Shown: one piece after another, positions 7,698 through 20,789 of the stretch
Layout: each line of letters starts with the position of its first letter
How positions within the stretch are numbered: position 1 is the first letter of the stretch
NCBI GenBank assembly: GCA_947453625.1
Contig: CANGHK010000005.1
Span: 1-64,000, forward strand
Direction of reading: 5' to 3'
Origin: Burkholderiales bacterium
Lineage (GTDB): Bacteria > Pseudomonadota > Gammaproteobacteria > Burkholderiales > Burkholderiaceae_C
Length of the DNA: 64,000 bases
The notes under the pieces: generated by a model
Told to the model about the DNA's origin: nothing
Database searches by the model: none
Seen by the model: only the letters and a program-made list of their open reading frames with translations
Position numbers and translations under genes: made by a program

Positions 7698-9320
7698 ATG
7701 GCCACTATCGAATCCACCTTGTCCCCCGGCAGCCAGGCCTTCCGCGACAACCGCGACGGCATGCTGGCGCTGATCGAGCGGGTGCGCGACGCCGAGCGCC
7801 GCACGCTGGCCAAATCGGCCCTGTCGCGCGAACGCTTCGAGAAGCGCGGGCAGTTGCTGCCGCGCGAGCGCCTGGCCTTGCTGCTCGACCCCGGCGCCCC
7901 GTTTCTGGAACTCTGTACCTTGGCCGGCTACGGCCTGGACACGCCCGACCCGGCCAAGACCGTGCCCGGCGGCGGCGTGATCGCCGGCATAGGCTTCGTC
8001 TCGGGCGTGCGCTGCATGGTGGTGGCGTCCGACTCGGGCATAGACGCCGGCGCGCTGCAGCCCAAAGGCCTGGACAAGGTGCTGCGCATCCAGGAAATGA
8101 CGATCGAAAACAAGCTGCCCTATGTGCAGTTGGTCGAAAGCGCGGGCGCCAACCTGATGGCCTACCGGGTCGAGGACTTCATCCGCGGCGGCAACTCGTT
8201 CCGCAACCTGGCGCTGATGTCGGCCGCCGGCCTGCCAGTGGTCACCGTCACGCATGGCTCGTCCACCGCGGGCGGGGCCTACCAGACCGGTCTGTCGGAC
8301 TACATCATCCTGATCCGCGGCCGCTCGCGCGCCTTCCTGGCCGGGCCGCCGCTGCTCAAGGCCGCCACCGGCGAGATCGCCACCGAGGAGGAACTGGGCG
8401 GCGCGGTGATGCACACCTCGGTGTCTGGCCTGGGTGACTACCTGGCCGAGGACGACCCCGACGGCCTGCGCATCGCGCGTGAAATCATGGGCCAGATCGA
8501 CTGGAATCAGCAGCAGCCGGCCACCCCGGCGCGGCGCTTCAAGCCGCCGCGCTACGACGCCGAAGACCTGCTGGCCATCATGCCTATGGACCACAAGCGC
8601 CCGGTCGACATGCGCCAGGTCATCGCGCGCATCGCCGACGACTCCGAGTTCCTCGAGTTTGGCGAGAACTACGGCTCGGCCACGGTCTGCGGACACTTCA
8701 AGATCGAGGGCTGGCCGGTGGGCGTGATCACCAACAACGGTCCGATCGACCCCGACGGCGCCGCCAAGGCCACGCACTTCATCCAGGCCTGCTGCCAGAG
8801 CCGCACGCCCATCCTCTACCTGAACAACACCACCGGTTTCATGGTCGGCAAGGCCTATGAGGAGGCCGGCATCATCAAGCATGGCTCGAAGATGATCCAG
8901 GCGGTGACCAACGCGACGGTGCCGCAGATCACGATCTACTGCGGCGCGTCCTTTGGCGCCGGCAACTACGGCATGTGCGGGCGCGGTTTCCACCCGCGCT
9001 TCTGCTTCTCGTGGCCCAACGCCAAGACCGCGGTGATGGGCGGCGAGCAGGCCGCCGGCACGATGGTCATCGTCACCGAGGCCGCGATGCGGCGCAAGAC
9101 CGGCACCGTCGACCAACCCAAGCTCGACGCGATGCGCGACGGCATCATCGAGCGCTTCGACAGCCAGATGAGCGTGTTCACGACCAGCGCGTTGCTGCTC
9201 GACGACGGCGTGATCGACCCGCGCGACACCCGCGCCGTGCTGTCCAAGGTGCTGGCCACCTGCCGCGAGGCCGATGCGCGCGAGCCCCAGAAGATGCAGT
9301 TCGCCGTCGCCCGGCCATGA
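7698..9320 (+). CDS. acyl-CoA carboxylase, carboxyltransferase subunit (AtuC-like)
   Basis: A 540-residue carboxyltransferase of the beta subunit family that moves CO2 from carboxybiotin to an acyl-CoA. The start MATIESTL at 7698 is preferred over the one six codons upstream. SAGANLMAY, SSTAGGAYQTGLSDY and TGEIATEEELGGAVMHT form the N-terminal crotonase-like half. NNTTGFMVGKAYEEAGIIKH, FGAGNYGMCGR and AVMGGEQAAG form the C-terminal half. The YEEAGIIKHGSKM and CGASFGAGNYGMCGRG variants are closer to geranyl-CoA carboxylase (AtuC) than to methylcrotonyl-CoA carboxylase (LiuB), so a branched, unsaturated, possibly terpenoid acyl-CoA is the favoured substrate. This is an inference from motifs. 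The alpha subunit gene follows after 23 bases. Confidence 0.88.
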   Translation: MATIESTLSPGSQAFRDNRDGMLALIERVRDAERRTLAKSALSRERFEKRGQLLPRERLALLLDPGAPFLELCTLAGYGLDTPDPAKTVPGGGVIAGIGFVSGVRCMVVASDSGIDAGALQPKGLDKVLRIQEMTIENKLPYVQLVESAGANLMAYRVEDFIRGGNSFRNLALMSAAGLPVVTVTHGSSTAGGAYQTGLSDYIILIRGRSRAFLAGPPLLKAATGEIATEEELGGAVMHTSVSGLGDYLAEDDPDGLRIAREIMGQIDWNQQQPATPARRFKPPRYDAEDLLAIMPMDHKRPVDMRQVIARIADDSEFLEFGENYGSATVCGHFKIEGWPVGVITNNGPIDPDGAAKATHFIQACCQSRTPILYLNNTTGFMVGKAYEEAGIIKHGSKMIQAVTNATVPQITIYCGASFGAGNYGMCGRGFHPRFCFSWPNAKTAVMGGEQAAGTMVIVTEAAMRRKTGTVDQPKLDAMRDGIIERFDSQMSVFTTSALLLDDGVIDPRDTRAVLSKVLATCREADAREPQKMQFAVARP

Positions 9321-9343
9321 CCTTGCCTTGATCGAGCCCTGAC

Positions 9344-11383
9344 ATGACCCGTGCCCATCCCCTCTTCACGTCCCTCTCCACGCCCTTCTCAAAGGTTCTG
9401 ATCGCCAACCGCGGCGAGATCGCGCTGCGCGTGATGCGCAGCGCCCGCGCGCTGGGCTACCGCACGGTGGCGGTCTACTCCAGCGCCGACGCCGGCGCCC
9501 GCCATGTGCAGGCGGCCGACCAGGCGGTGTGCATCGGTGAGCCGCTGCCCGCGCAGTCCTACCTCAACATCCCGGCGATCATCGCGGCGGCCCAGCTCAG
9601 CGGCGCCGACGCGGTGCACCCGGGCTACGGCTTCCTGGCCGAGAACGCGGCGTTTGCCGCCGCCTGCCGCGACGCCGGCCTGGTCTTCATCGGGCCCTCG
9701 CCCGAGGCGATCCGCGCCATGGGCCACAAGGCCGGTGCCAAGCAGTTGATGGTGGACGCCGGCGTGCCCTGCATCCCCGGCTACCAGGGCGCCGACCAGG
9801 GCGCTGAGCGGCTGGCCGCCGAGGCCTTGCGCATCGGCTACCCGGTGATGATCAAGGCCACCGCCGGCGGCGGCGGGCGCGGCATGCGGCGGGTGGACTC
9901 GGCGGAGGATTTCGCCGCGGCGCTGCGCAGCGCCCAGTCCGAGGCCCAGAACGCCTTTGGCGAACCCGAGGTGATCCTCGAGCGGGCGATTCAGGAACCG
10001 CGCCACATCGAGATCCAGGTCTTTGCCGACCGCCATGGCAACGCGATCCACCTCGGCGAGCGCGACTGCTCGGTGCAGCGCCGGCACCAGAAGCTGATCG
10101 AGGAGGCGCCGTCGCCGGCGGTGGACGCCGACCTGCGCGCGCGCATGGGCGCGACCGCGGTGGCCGCGGTCAAGGCCATCGCCTACGAGGGCGCGGGCAC
10201 GCTGGAGTTTCTGCTCGACAGCGCCGGCCAGTACTACTTCATGGAGATGAACACCCGGCTGCAGGTCGAGCACCCGGTGACCGAGGCGCTGACCGGTCTC
10301 GACCTGGTCGAACTGCAACTGCGCGTGGCCGCCGGCGAGCCGCTGCCGCTGAGCCAGGACCAAGTGCGCTTCTCGGGCCACGCGATCGAGGTGCGGCTGT
10401 GCGCCGAGGACGCCGACCGCGGTTTCATGCCGCAGAGCGGCGCGATGGCGCTGTGGCAGATGCCCGAGTCCGGCCCCGGTGCGCTGCGCGTCGAACACGC
10501 GCTGGTCTCGGGCGCCGAGATCCCGCCGTATTACGACTCGATGATCGCCAAGCTGGTCAGCCATGGTGCGACCCGTGAGGAGGCGCGGCGCAAGTTGCTG
10601 GCCGGGCTGGAGGACGCGGTGGCGCTGGGCGTGACGACCAACCAGCGTTTCCTCGCGCGTTGCCTGGCGCACCCGGTGTTTGCCGCCGGCGGTGCCACCA
10701 CCGGCTTCATCGCCACGCACCAGGCCGATTTGCTGCAGGCCGACGCGCCGGCCTTGCAGCGCGCCAGCGCGCTGGCCGCGCTGCTGCTGTTCGAGACCGC
10801 CGGCGGGCTGCGCGCGCTGGCCGAGAACCGGCGCCTGACCCACACGCTGCCGATAGGCCTGCGCTTCGAGATCGACGGCGCGGCGCGCAGCGTGGCGCTG
10901 ACCCAGCTCGCCGCCCACCGCTTCCAGGCGCTGGTCGACGGCCGCAGCTTCGAGCTGGCGCTGGTGGCGATCGATGCCCACGAATTGCGCTTCAGCTGCG
11001 ACGGCCTGCTCGATCGCCTGGTCTACCTGCGCGACGGCCACAGCCTGCTGCTGCGCTACGGCGGCGTGCCCTACCGGGTCGACGACCGCACCCGCAGCGC
11101 CAGCGCCCGCCAGGGCGAGGTGGCCGGTGGCGACGGCAAGCTGCGCGCGGCGATGAACGGCCGCATCGTCGCTGTGGCCGTGGCGGTGGGCGACCGGGTG
11201 CAGGCCGGCCAGCCGCTGCTGACGCTGGAGGCGATGAAGATGGAGCATGTGCATGCCGCGCCGCTGAGCGGCACGGTGACGGCGCTGCATGTGGCCGTCG
11301 GCGAACAGGTCGCGGCGCGCCGCGTGGTGGCTGAAATCCAGGCCGATGCCGCGGTGGTCACCGACCCCGCGGCAGCGGCTTGA
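9344..11383 (+). CDS. acyl-CoA carboxylase, biotin carboxylase/carrier subunit
   Basis: A 679-residue alpha subunit. Residues about 15-460 are the biotin carboxylase: KVLIANRGEIALRVMRSAR, HPGYGFLAENAAFA, the ATP loop KATAGGGGRGMR, and MEMNTRLQVEHPVTE. Residues about 600-675 are the biotin carrier domain with LEAMKMEH, where Lys632 would be biotinylated. It carboxylates biotin with ATP and bicarbonate and hands it to the subunit encoded just upstream. The length fits the LiuD/AtuF group. The weak spacing upstream of its ATG suggests translation linked to the preceding gene. Confidence 0.93.
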   Translation: MTRAHPLFTSLSTPFSKVLIANRGEIALRVMRSARALGYRTVAVYSSADAGARHVQAADQAVCIGEPLPAQSYLNIPAIIAAAQLSGADAVHPGYGFLAENAAFAAACRDAGLVFIGPSPEAIRAMGHKAGAKQLMVDAGVPCIPGYQGADQGAERLAAEALRIGYPVMIKATAGGGGRGMRRVDSAEDFAAALRSAQSEAQNAFGEPEVILERAIQEPRHIEIQVFADRHGNAIHLGERDCSVQRRHQKLIEEAPSPAVDADLRARMGATAVAAVKAIAYEGAGTLEFLLDSAGQYYFMEMNTRLQVEHPVTEALTGLDLVELQLRVAAGEPLPLSQDQVRFSGHAIEVRLCAEDADRGFMPQSGAMALWQMPESGPGALRVEHALVSGAEIPPYYDSMIAKLVSHGATREEARRKLLAGLEDAVALGVTTNQRFLARCLAHPVFAAGGATTGFIATHQADLLQADAPALQRASALAALLLFETAGGLRALAENRRLTHTLPIGLRFEIDGAARSVALTQLAAHRFQALVDGRSFELALVAIDAHELRFSCDGLLDRLVYLRDGHSLLLRYGGVPYRVDDRTRSASARQGEVAGGDGKLRAAMNGRIVAVAVAVGDRVQAGQPLLTLEAMKMEHVHAAPLSGTVTALHVAVGEQVAARRVVAEIQADAAVVTDPAAAA

Positions 11384-11431
11384 TCGGTGCCTCGCCGGCC
11401 TGACCCGGCCGGCCCAAACCAGGAGACGACG

Positions 11432-12643
<1,212 letters not shown>

Positions 12644-12718
12644 GCCTGCTGGGCCGCCCCTCGCCATCCCTAGCCATCCCTTTCTCCCCCGTTCCGCCCC
12701 TGAAAGAAGACAAGTCCG

Positions 12719-13714
12719 ATGAAAGCCCTGCTCTGCAAGCAATACGGCCCGCCCGAAACCCTGGTGCTGGACGACCTGCCCGACCTGCAAGCCGGGCCGG
12801 GCGAGGTGGTGATCGACGTCCACGCCGCGTCGGCCAACTTCCCGGACACGCTGATCATCCAGGACAAGTACCAGTTCAAGCCGGCGTTGCCGTTCGCGCC
12901 CGGCGGCGAGGTGGCGGGCACGATCGCCGCGCTGGGCGAGGGCGTCACCGGCCACGCGCTGGGCGACCGGGTCATCGGGGCCTGTGGCTGGGGCGGCTTT
13001 GCCGAACAGGTGCGGGTGCAGGCGGCCAAGCTGCAGCGCCTGCCCGCCGGCGTGGCCATGGACCTGGGCGCGGCGCTGGTCGTCACCTACGGCACCACGC
13101 ATTACGCGCTGGTCGAGCGCGCGCACCTGCAGCCCGGCGAGACCCTGCTGGTGCTGGGTGCGGCCGGAGGCACCGGGCTGGCGGCGATAGAACTGGGCAA
13201 GCTGATGGGCGCGCGGGTGATCGCCGCGGCCTCCAGCGACGAGAAGCTGGCGCTGTGCCGCCAGCTCGGTGCCGACGAGACCATCAACTACGCCAGCGAA
13301 GACCTGCGGGCGCGGCTGCGTGAACTGACCGGCGGGCGCGGTGTCGACGTGGTCTACGACCCGGTGGGTGGCGCCTACTCCGAGCCGGCGCTGCGCAGCA
13401 TGGCCTGGAACGGGCGCTTCCTGGTGATCGGCTTCACCGCCGGCGAGATTCCCAAGCTGGCGCTGAACCTGACGCTGCTCAAGGGCTGCGCCATCGTCGG
13501 CGTGTTCTACGGCGCCTTCAGCGTGCACGAGCCCGCGCGCTACCAGGCGCTGATGGACGAGTTGCTGGGCTGGCTGGGCGCTGGCCGCATCAAGCCGCTG
13601 GTCACCGCGCATTACCCGCTGGAGGACGGCGCACAGGCTTTGCGCGACCTGCTGGACCGCCGGGCCACCGGCAAGATCGTCATCACCACCGCACGCGGGC
13701 GCGCCGCGGCCTGA
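12719..13714 (+). CDS. zinc-independent quinone oxidoreductase (MDR family)
   Basis: A 331-residue NADPH:quinone oxidoreductase-type enzyme. PGGEVAGTI marks the substrate domain, LVLGAAGGTGLAAIELGKL (about residues 144-162) is the nucleotide-binding glycine loop, and GRGVDVVYDPVGG follows. No zinc-ligand cysteines of the alcohol dehydrogenase type are seen. In acyl-CoA degradation clusters such enzymes often act as enoyl or quinone reductases, and the substrate is unknown here. It lies between a dehydrogenase and the fused beta-oxidation enzyme on the same strand. Confidence 0.87.
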   Translation: MKALLCKQYGPPETLVLDDLPDLQAGPGEVVIDVHAASANFPDTLIIQDKYQFKPALPFAPGGEVAGTIAALGEGVTGHALGDRVIGACGWGGFAEQVRVQAAKLQRLPAGVAMDLGAALVVTYGTTHYALVERAHLQPGETLLVLGAAGGTGLAAIELGKLMGARVIAAASSDEKLALCRQLGADETINYASEDLRARLRELTGGRGVDVVYDPVGGAYSEPALRSMAWNGRFLVIGFTAGEIPKLALNLTLLKGCAIVGVFYGAFSVHEPARYQALMDELLGWLGAGRIKPLVTAHYPLEDGAQALRDLLDRRATGKIVITTARGRAAA

Positions 13715-13793
13715 CGCGCTGGCCTACCCCCAGCATCCTGCCGCTGCGACCGGCCGCACCAGATTCCCCGCATTTCCGTTGAAAAGACCCGCC

Positions 13794-15971
<2,178 letters not shown>

Positions 15972-15991
15972 CGGGCGCCAGCCCTTGAGGC

Positions 15992-16744
15992 TTAGACCGG
16001 CTCGATGCGCAGCCTGGCGCCCAGCAGCGTGAGCTGCTGATCGTCCACGGCCAGGCCGGCGGCCCGGGCCCGGGCCAGCAGGTCGGCGGGGTGGTCCACC
16101 GCCAGCGTGAAGCCGGCCACGCCGTCGCTGGCGCCGCCCTCGAAGTCGGCGAAGCCATCGTTCAGCGCGACGCGCCAGCGCGGGCCCGGGTCCAGGCGCA
16201 CCGGATCGGGACGGCCCAAGACCTGGGCCCATCGTCGCGCCAGGGTCTCGGGCTCGCGCGCCTGCAGCGTGATGCCGCGAATGCCTTGCCGGCCGATGTC
16301 GCGCTGGGTCTGGTCGCCCTGCCAAGGCGGCCCACCCCAGCGCCAGGACGCGGCCGGCCGCGGCTCATCGACCGAGACGATCGCCGCGCCCACGTCCTTG
16401 GGGTGCAGGTGCATCGCGCTGATGTCGTCGAAATCGGCGCTCCAGACGCTGCGCACGCCCAGCGCCGTGAAGCGCGCCCGCTCGCTGGCCAGGCTGTCGG
16501 TCTGCAGCAGCAGCATGTAGCCGCTGTCGCCATGGCGGTCCAGGTGGCGGCCGCAGGCGGTGTCGGGCTGGGTCGGTGAAATCACCTCGATGAACTGGTC
16601 GCCCAGGCTGAACACCGCGTTGTCTATGCCGAACTCGGCCACGCCCGGGTCGCGAAACGGCGGCGCCAGCTGGAACAACTGGGCCAGCAGGTCGCGGGCA
16701 GCGGGCAGACGCTGGGCGGCAAAGACGATTTGACGGATGCGCAT
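15992..16744 (-). CDS. VOC (glyoxalase/dioxygenase-fold) protein
   Basis: A 250-residue protein from MRIRQIVFAAQ. Two half-repeats of the VOC fold are visible: an N-terminal half ending around GDQFIEVISPTQP and a second from GIRGITLQARE to LGARLRIEPV. The length and the arrangement match the glyoxalase-like domain family found near fatty-acid and aromatic degradation genes. Candidate metal ligands are too weakly conserved to assign, so the reaction is unknown. A longer reading from 16819 adds a leader that runs into the repeat at 16765-16811 and is less likely. It opposes its neighbours on both sides. Confidence 0.75.
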   Translation of the reverse strand: MRIRQIVFAAQRLPAARDLLAQLFQLAPPFRDPGVAEFGIDNAVFSLGDQFIEVISPTQPDTACGRHLDRHGDSGYMLLLQTDSLASERARFTALGVRSVWSADFDDISAMHLHPKDVGAAIVSVDEPRPAASWRWGGPPWQGDQTQRDIGRQGIRGITLQAREPETLARRWAQVLGRPDPVRLDPGPRWRVALNDGFADFEGGASDGVAGFTLAVDHPADLLARARAAGLAVDDQQLTLLGARLRIEPV

Positions 16745-16764
16745 GGGGCGGGCCCTTCCAGGCA

Positions 16765-16811
16765 GGTGACGAGACGCGGGTGACGAGAGGACAAGACGCA
16801 GAGGACAAGAC
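16765..16811. repeat. short tandem repeat, 14-base period
   Basis: GGTGACGAGA occurs at 16765-16774 and 16779-16788. AGAGGACAAGAC occurs at 16786-16797 and 16800-16811. Both pairs are 14 bases apart, so the stretch is about three and a half imperfect 14-base units between the VOC gene and the next dehydrogenase. Confidence 0.65.
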
Positions 16812-16978
16812 AGAACCACTCTACGCCGCTGGGGGGTGGTCGCATGGCACCTTGGTTACGCCGGATCGCGCGATCGTCTGCCAGGATCAGGTCCGCACCG
16901 GCTGGCCCAGCGCTCGGGCGGCCCGGCCGTCGGCGTCGACCCCGGCCGACCCTCACATCCCCCAGAAAGACCACCCCC

Positions 16979-18184
16979 ATGGCATTCGAACCCAGTCCCA
17001 AGGTCCAGGCCTTGCAGCAGCGCTTGCTGGCCTTCATGGACGAGCATATCTACCCGAACGAGGAACGCCACCTGCAACAGGTCGAGCAACTGGGCCCCTG
17101 GCAGGTGTCGGGCGTGCTCGAGGAGCTCAAGCCCAAGGCCCGCGAGGCCGGCCTGTGGAACCTGTTCCTGCCCGAGTCGCCGCATGGCGCGGGGCTGACG
17201 AACCTGGAGTACGCCCCGCTGTGCGAGACCATGGGCCGCTCGCTGCTGGCGCCCGAGGTGCTGAACTGCTCGGCGCCCGACACCGGCAACATGGAGGTGC
17301 TGGCGCGCTACGGCACGCCCGAGCAGCAGGCGCGCTGGCTCAAGCCGCTGCTGGCCGGCGAGATCCGCTCCTGCTTCGCGATGACCGAGCCGGCGGTGGC
17401 CTCGAGCGACGCCACCAACATCGAGTCCGCGATCACGCGCGACGGCGACGACTATGTCATCAACGGCCACAAGTGGTACACCACCAACGCCACCGACCCG
17501 CGCTGCAAGATCGCGATCTTCATGGGCAAGACCGACCCGGACAACGCCGACCGGCACCGCCAGCAGTCTATGGTGCTGGTGCCGATGGACACGCCGGGCG
17601 TGCGGGTGCTGCGGCCGCTGCCGGTGTTCGGCTTCTACGGCACGCCCGACCGGGCTTCGGAGGTGGTGTTCGAAAACGTTCGCGTGCCGGCGAGCAACAT
17701 CCTGCTCGGCGAGGGCCGCGGCTTCGAGATTGCCCAGGGCCGGCTCGGGCCGGGACGCATCCACCACTGCATGCGGCTGATCGGGCTGGTCGAGCGCACG
17801 CTCGAGCGCATGTGCCGGCGCGCGCTGTCGCGGGTGGCCTTTGGCAAACCGATCGCCCAGCAGGGCGTGACGCTGGAGCGCATCGCCGACGCCCGCATCC
17901 TGATCGAGCAGGCCAGGCTGCTGACGCTCAACGCCGCCGAGCGCATGGACCGAGTGGGCAACAAGCTGGCCAAGACCGAGATCGCGATGATCAAGGTGGC
18001 GGTGCCCAACATGGCCTGCCAAGTGATCGACTGGGCGATCCAGATCCACGGCGGCGGCGGCACCAGCAACGATTTCGGCCTGACCCATGCCTATGCGATG
18101 GCGCGCCTGCTGCGCCTGGCCGATGGCCCCGACGAGGTGCACCGCGCCCAGCTCGGCAAGCTGGAGTTGCGCAAATACGCCTGA
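16979..18184 (+). CDS. ACAD10/11-like acyl-CoA dehydrogenase, third of three
   Basis: A 401-residue flavoprotein starting [12 protein letters not shown], with AGAAAGA-like purines (CAGAAAGA) upstream. Landmarks: [85 protein letters not shown] and [13 protein letters not shown]. This copy matches the family best and is the strongest candidate for a fully standard member. It is closest to the copy at 11432 and shares long identical motifs with it, suggesting duplication within this lineage. It stands alone on the plus strand between the VOC gene and a membrane protein. Confidence 0.9.
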   Translation: MAFEPSPKVQALQQRLLAFMDEHIYPNEERHLQQVEQLGPWQVSGVLEELKPKAREAGLWNLFLPESPHGAGLTNLEYAPLCETMGRSLLAPEVLNCSAPDTGNMEVLARYGTPEQQARWLKPLLAGEIRSCFAMTEPAVASSDATNIESAITRDGDDYVINGHKWYTTNATDPRCKIAIFMGKTDPDNADRHRQQSMVLVPMDTPGVRVLRPLPVFGFYGTPDRASEVVFENVRVPASNILLGEGRGFEIAQGRLGPGRIHHCMRLIGLVERTLERMCRRALSRVAFGKPIAQQGVTLERIADARILIEQARLLTLNAAERMDRVGNKLAKTEIAMIKVAVPNMACQVIDWAIQIHGGGGTSNDFGLTHAYAMARLLRLADGPDEVHRAQLGKLELRKYA

Positions 18185-18442
18185 TCCGCTTCGGCGTGGC
18201 TGGCGCGGGCCGGTGGCCGCGAGCAGATTCTGGTGGACATGCCGATGCGCTTGCGCGGCGTCCTGCCGGGGTGGTGTATCCCGACGACGGCGTCTGATCC
18301 GCCATGGGCAGTTTATTGAGTCGCTGACCCCCGGTTTCCATCGGCATGCGATGATCTGATCAGGGCGGACATCAAAATTCACGACAAGCGCAAGACCTCC
18401 TCAGGCCAAGCCGAGCCAGCCGTCCCGCCACCGCGACCGGGT

Positions 18443-18976
18443 TTGACCGGCTTCGTGGCGGCTGCGGCCCTGGTGTCGCTGGCTTGGCTGCTGACCTTCC
18501 GGCTCAACGCCTGGGCCTTCGACGCCGTGAATCTGTCGCCCTATGTGAGCTGGATCTTCCTGCCTGCGGGGGTCAGGTTGCTGGCGGTGTTGCTGTTCGA
18601 CTGGGCTGGCGTTGCCGGCTTGTTCGTGGGCAGCCTGATGGGTCTCGGGACGGTCTATGGCGACAACCTGCCGGCCGCCCTGGTGCTGGCCGGCCTGTCG
18701 GCTCAGGGTCCGCTGGTCGCGGTTCGCCTGACCCGGCGCTGGCTCAGGCTGCCTGTCGATTTCGGCGGCCTGTCGCCCAGCCATCTGGCGACTTTCTCCT
18801 GCGTCGGCGCCTTGCTCAATGTCGTGCCGGCGACGCTTTTTCACCGGCTGACCGACCAGCCTGTGACAGCTTTCGACCACGCCTTGCCGATGTTCGTCGG
18901 GGACGCCGCCGGGTCCTTGCTGTTGCTCTACGGGCTGGCCAGTCTGGCCCGACTCGGCTTGCGCCTGACCCGCTGA
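18443..18976 (+). CDS. multi-pass membrane protein, MASE1-like
   Basis: About 177 residues with six likely membrane helices: VAAAALVSLAWLLTF, WIFLPAGVRLLAVLLF, WAGVAGLFVGSLMGLG, a helix around LPAALVLAGLSAQGP, a fifth around FSCVGALLNVVPATLF and a last near GDAAGSLLLLYGLASL. The order recalls the MASE1 sensory membrane domain but without any output domain, so this is either a stand-alone relative or a truncated sensor. The start is uncertain: TTG at 18443 is the first standard start. The same frame is open back to 18320 and has CTG at 18356, which would add a basic, soluble leader. No ATG is available. Confidence 0.6.
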   Translation: MTGFVAAAALVSLAWLLTFRLNAWAFDAVNLSPYVSWIFLPAGVRLLAVLLFDWAGVAGLFVGSLMGLGTVYGDNLPAALVLAGLSAQGPLVAVRLTRRWLRLPVDFGGLSPSHLATFSCVGALLNVVPATLFHRLTDQPVTAFDHALPMFVGDAAGSLLLLYGLASLARLGLRLTR

Positions 18977-19014
18977 ACTGGGTCACGAGCCGGCTTGGGC
19001 CGGCCTCGGGTCGC

Positions 19015-19767
19015 TCAGTAAGTCGCGCGTCCGCCCGACAGGTCGAACACCGCGCCGGTCGAAAAGCTGCACTCCTCCGACGCCAGCCAGGCCACCATCG
19101 CCGCCACTTCGGTCACCGTGACCAGCCGGCCCATCGGGATCTTGCCCAGCATGAAGGCGATGTGCTCGGGCGCCATCTGGTCGAAGATCGCGGTGCGCGC
19201 CGCGGCGGGAGCCACCGCGTTGACCAGCACGCCCTGCGTCGCCAGTTCCTTGCCCAGCGACTTGGTCAGGCCGATCAGCCCGGCCTTGCTGGCGCTGTAG
19301 TGGCTGGCGTTGGGGTTGCCCTCCTTGCCGGCCACCGAGGCGATGTTGACGATGCGGCCATAGCCTTGGGCGATCATCTGCGGCACCACCGCCCGGCAGG
19401 TCAGGAAGGGCGCGACCAGGTTGACCGCTATCACCTGGCGCCACACCGCCGGGTCCAGCTCCCAGGTCGGCGCGTTGCCGCCGGTGATGCCGGCGTTGTT
19501 GACCAGGATGTCGATCCGGCCATGCCTGGCCACGGCCGCCGCGGTGGCGGCGGCCACCGCGACCTCGTCGGTGAGCTGCACCACCTCGCCGCTGACGGCG
19601 CCCTGGGCCGACAGGGTTTGCACCGCGCTGGCCAGGCGGGCGGCGTCCATGTCCCACAACACCACGCTGGCGCCCGAGGCGAGCATGCGCTCGGCGCTGG
19701 CATAGCCTATGCCCTGGGCGCCGCCGGTGATGACGGCGACGCGGCCTTTCAGGTCGATCTGGTTCAT
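19015..19767 (-). CDS. short-chain dehydrogenase/reductase at the end of the threonate operon
   Basis: A 250-residue SDR: TGGAQGIG (about 15-22) binds NAD(P), NNAG is at about 93, and the catalytic Tyr and Lys lie in HYSASKAG. The ATG overlaps the denD stop by four bases, so it is translated with that operon. It is not one of the characterised threonate or erythronate enzymes. A dehydrogenase making the acid from a four-carbon sugar or polyol, or recycling a stereoisomer, would suit the position. One Pro-Gly region of the family reads AVAPAAARTAIF, which is slightly unusual. Substrate unknown. Confidence 0.87.
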   Translation of the reverse strand: MNQIDLKGRVAVITGGAQGIGYASAERMLASGASVVLWDMDAARLASAVQTLSAQGAVSGEVVQLTDEVAVAAATAAAVARHGRIDILVNNAGITGGNAPTWELDPAVWRQVIAVNLVAPFLTCRAVVPQMIAQGYGRIVNIASVAGKEGNPNASHYSASKAGLIGLTKSLGKELATQGVLVNAVAPAAARTAIFDQMAPEHIAFMLGKIPMGRLVTVTEVAAMVAWLASEECSFSTGAVFDLSGGRATY

Positions 19768-20789
19768 GCCTGGCCCGCCAGTCCGGCCAACCCGGCCAGC
19801 GCGCCGGGCGTGTTGGCGCTGTCGGCGATGTACTGGCGGATGATGTCGGCGAAGTTGGCTTCGGGCAGCAGGCCGAGCCTGGCGGCGCGGTCGGCGCGTG
19901 CCGCGGTGGGCCAGTTGGCGACGATGCCAGCGATGCGCTCGTCGCGCTCGAAGCGCACCAGCGCCCGCACGGCCGGGCCGGCCACTTCTTCCAGCGCGGC
20001 CAGCATCTGCGCCACCGTGACGTTGAGCGCCGGCAGGTTGAGCGCGGTGCGGCCGCCATAGGCCTCGCGCGAGGCCTCGTAGACGGCGATCAGGCCTTCG
20101 ACGGTGCGCTGCGGCGACGACACCGGGTGTGCCACCTCCAGCCCGACCGGGCAGACCGATTCGACGCCGGCCAGCGGCTCGCGGATGATGCCGGAGAAGA
20201 AGGACGAGGCCGCGCCATTGGGCCGGCCGGGCCGCACGGTGACGGTCATCAACCGGGCGCTGCGGCCGTCGATATAGCCCTTGCGGGTGTAGTCGGCCAC
20301 CAGATGCTCGCAGATGTGCTTCTGGATGCCGTAGCTGGTCTGCGGCGTCGGCAGCGTGGTGTCGGTCACGGTAGCCGGCATCGCCACCGCCGCGTCCGGG
20401 CCGTAGACCGCGACCGAACTGGAGAACACCAGCTTGGCCGCCGCTGCGCCGCCGTTCACGCGGTGCCTCAGCGCGTCGAGCAGGGCGCGCGTGCTGTCGA
20501 GGTTGCTGCGCAGGCCGAGGTCGAAATCGGCCTCGCATTCGCCCGACACCGCCGAGGCGAGGTGGAACACGCCGTCCACCGCCTCGTCGCGCAAGCCCTC
20601 GCAATGCGCGAGCAGCGGGCCGACGCGGACCTCGACGCGGGCATCATTCAGCAGGTCGGCAGGCGGCTGGGCCTGGTCGGCCAGCACGATGCGGCTGATG
20701 CCGCGGCCGTCCAGCGTGCCGCGTTGCAACAGGGTGCGCGCCAGGCGGGCGCCGACAAATCCGGCGCCGCCGGTGATCAGGATCTTCAT
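19764..20789 (-). CDS. denD: D-erythronate dehydrogenase
   Basis: A 341-residue NAD-dependent epimerase/dehydratase-fold protein: [11 protein letters not shown] (7-17) for [11 protein letters not shown], and the active-site pair in [23 protein letters not shown] and [20 protein letters not shown] are typical of DenD, which oxidises D-erythronate to 2-oxo-tetronate. SD AAGGAAA lies seven bases before ATG. It overlaps the following SDR gene and the preceding otnI gene by four bases each. The operon context (otnI, otnC, otnK, ltnD) makes the assignment firm. Confidence 0.9.
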   Translation of the reverse strand: MKILITGGAGFVGARLARTLLQRGTLDGRGISRIVLADQAQPPADLLNDARVEVRVGPLLAHCEGLRDEAVDGVFHLASAVSGECEADFDLGLRSNLDSTRALLDALRHRVNGGAAAAKLVFSSSVAVYGPDAAVAMPATVTDTTLPTPQTSYGIQKHICEHLVADYTRKGYIDGRSARLMTVTVRPGRPNGAASSFFSGIIREPLAGVESVCPVGLEVAHPVSSPQRTVEGLIAVYEASREAYGGRTALNLPALNVTVAQMLAALEEVAGPAVRALVRFERDERIAGIVANWPTAARADRAARLGLLPEANFADIIRQYIADSANTPGALAGLAGLAGQA

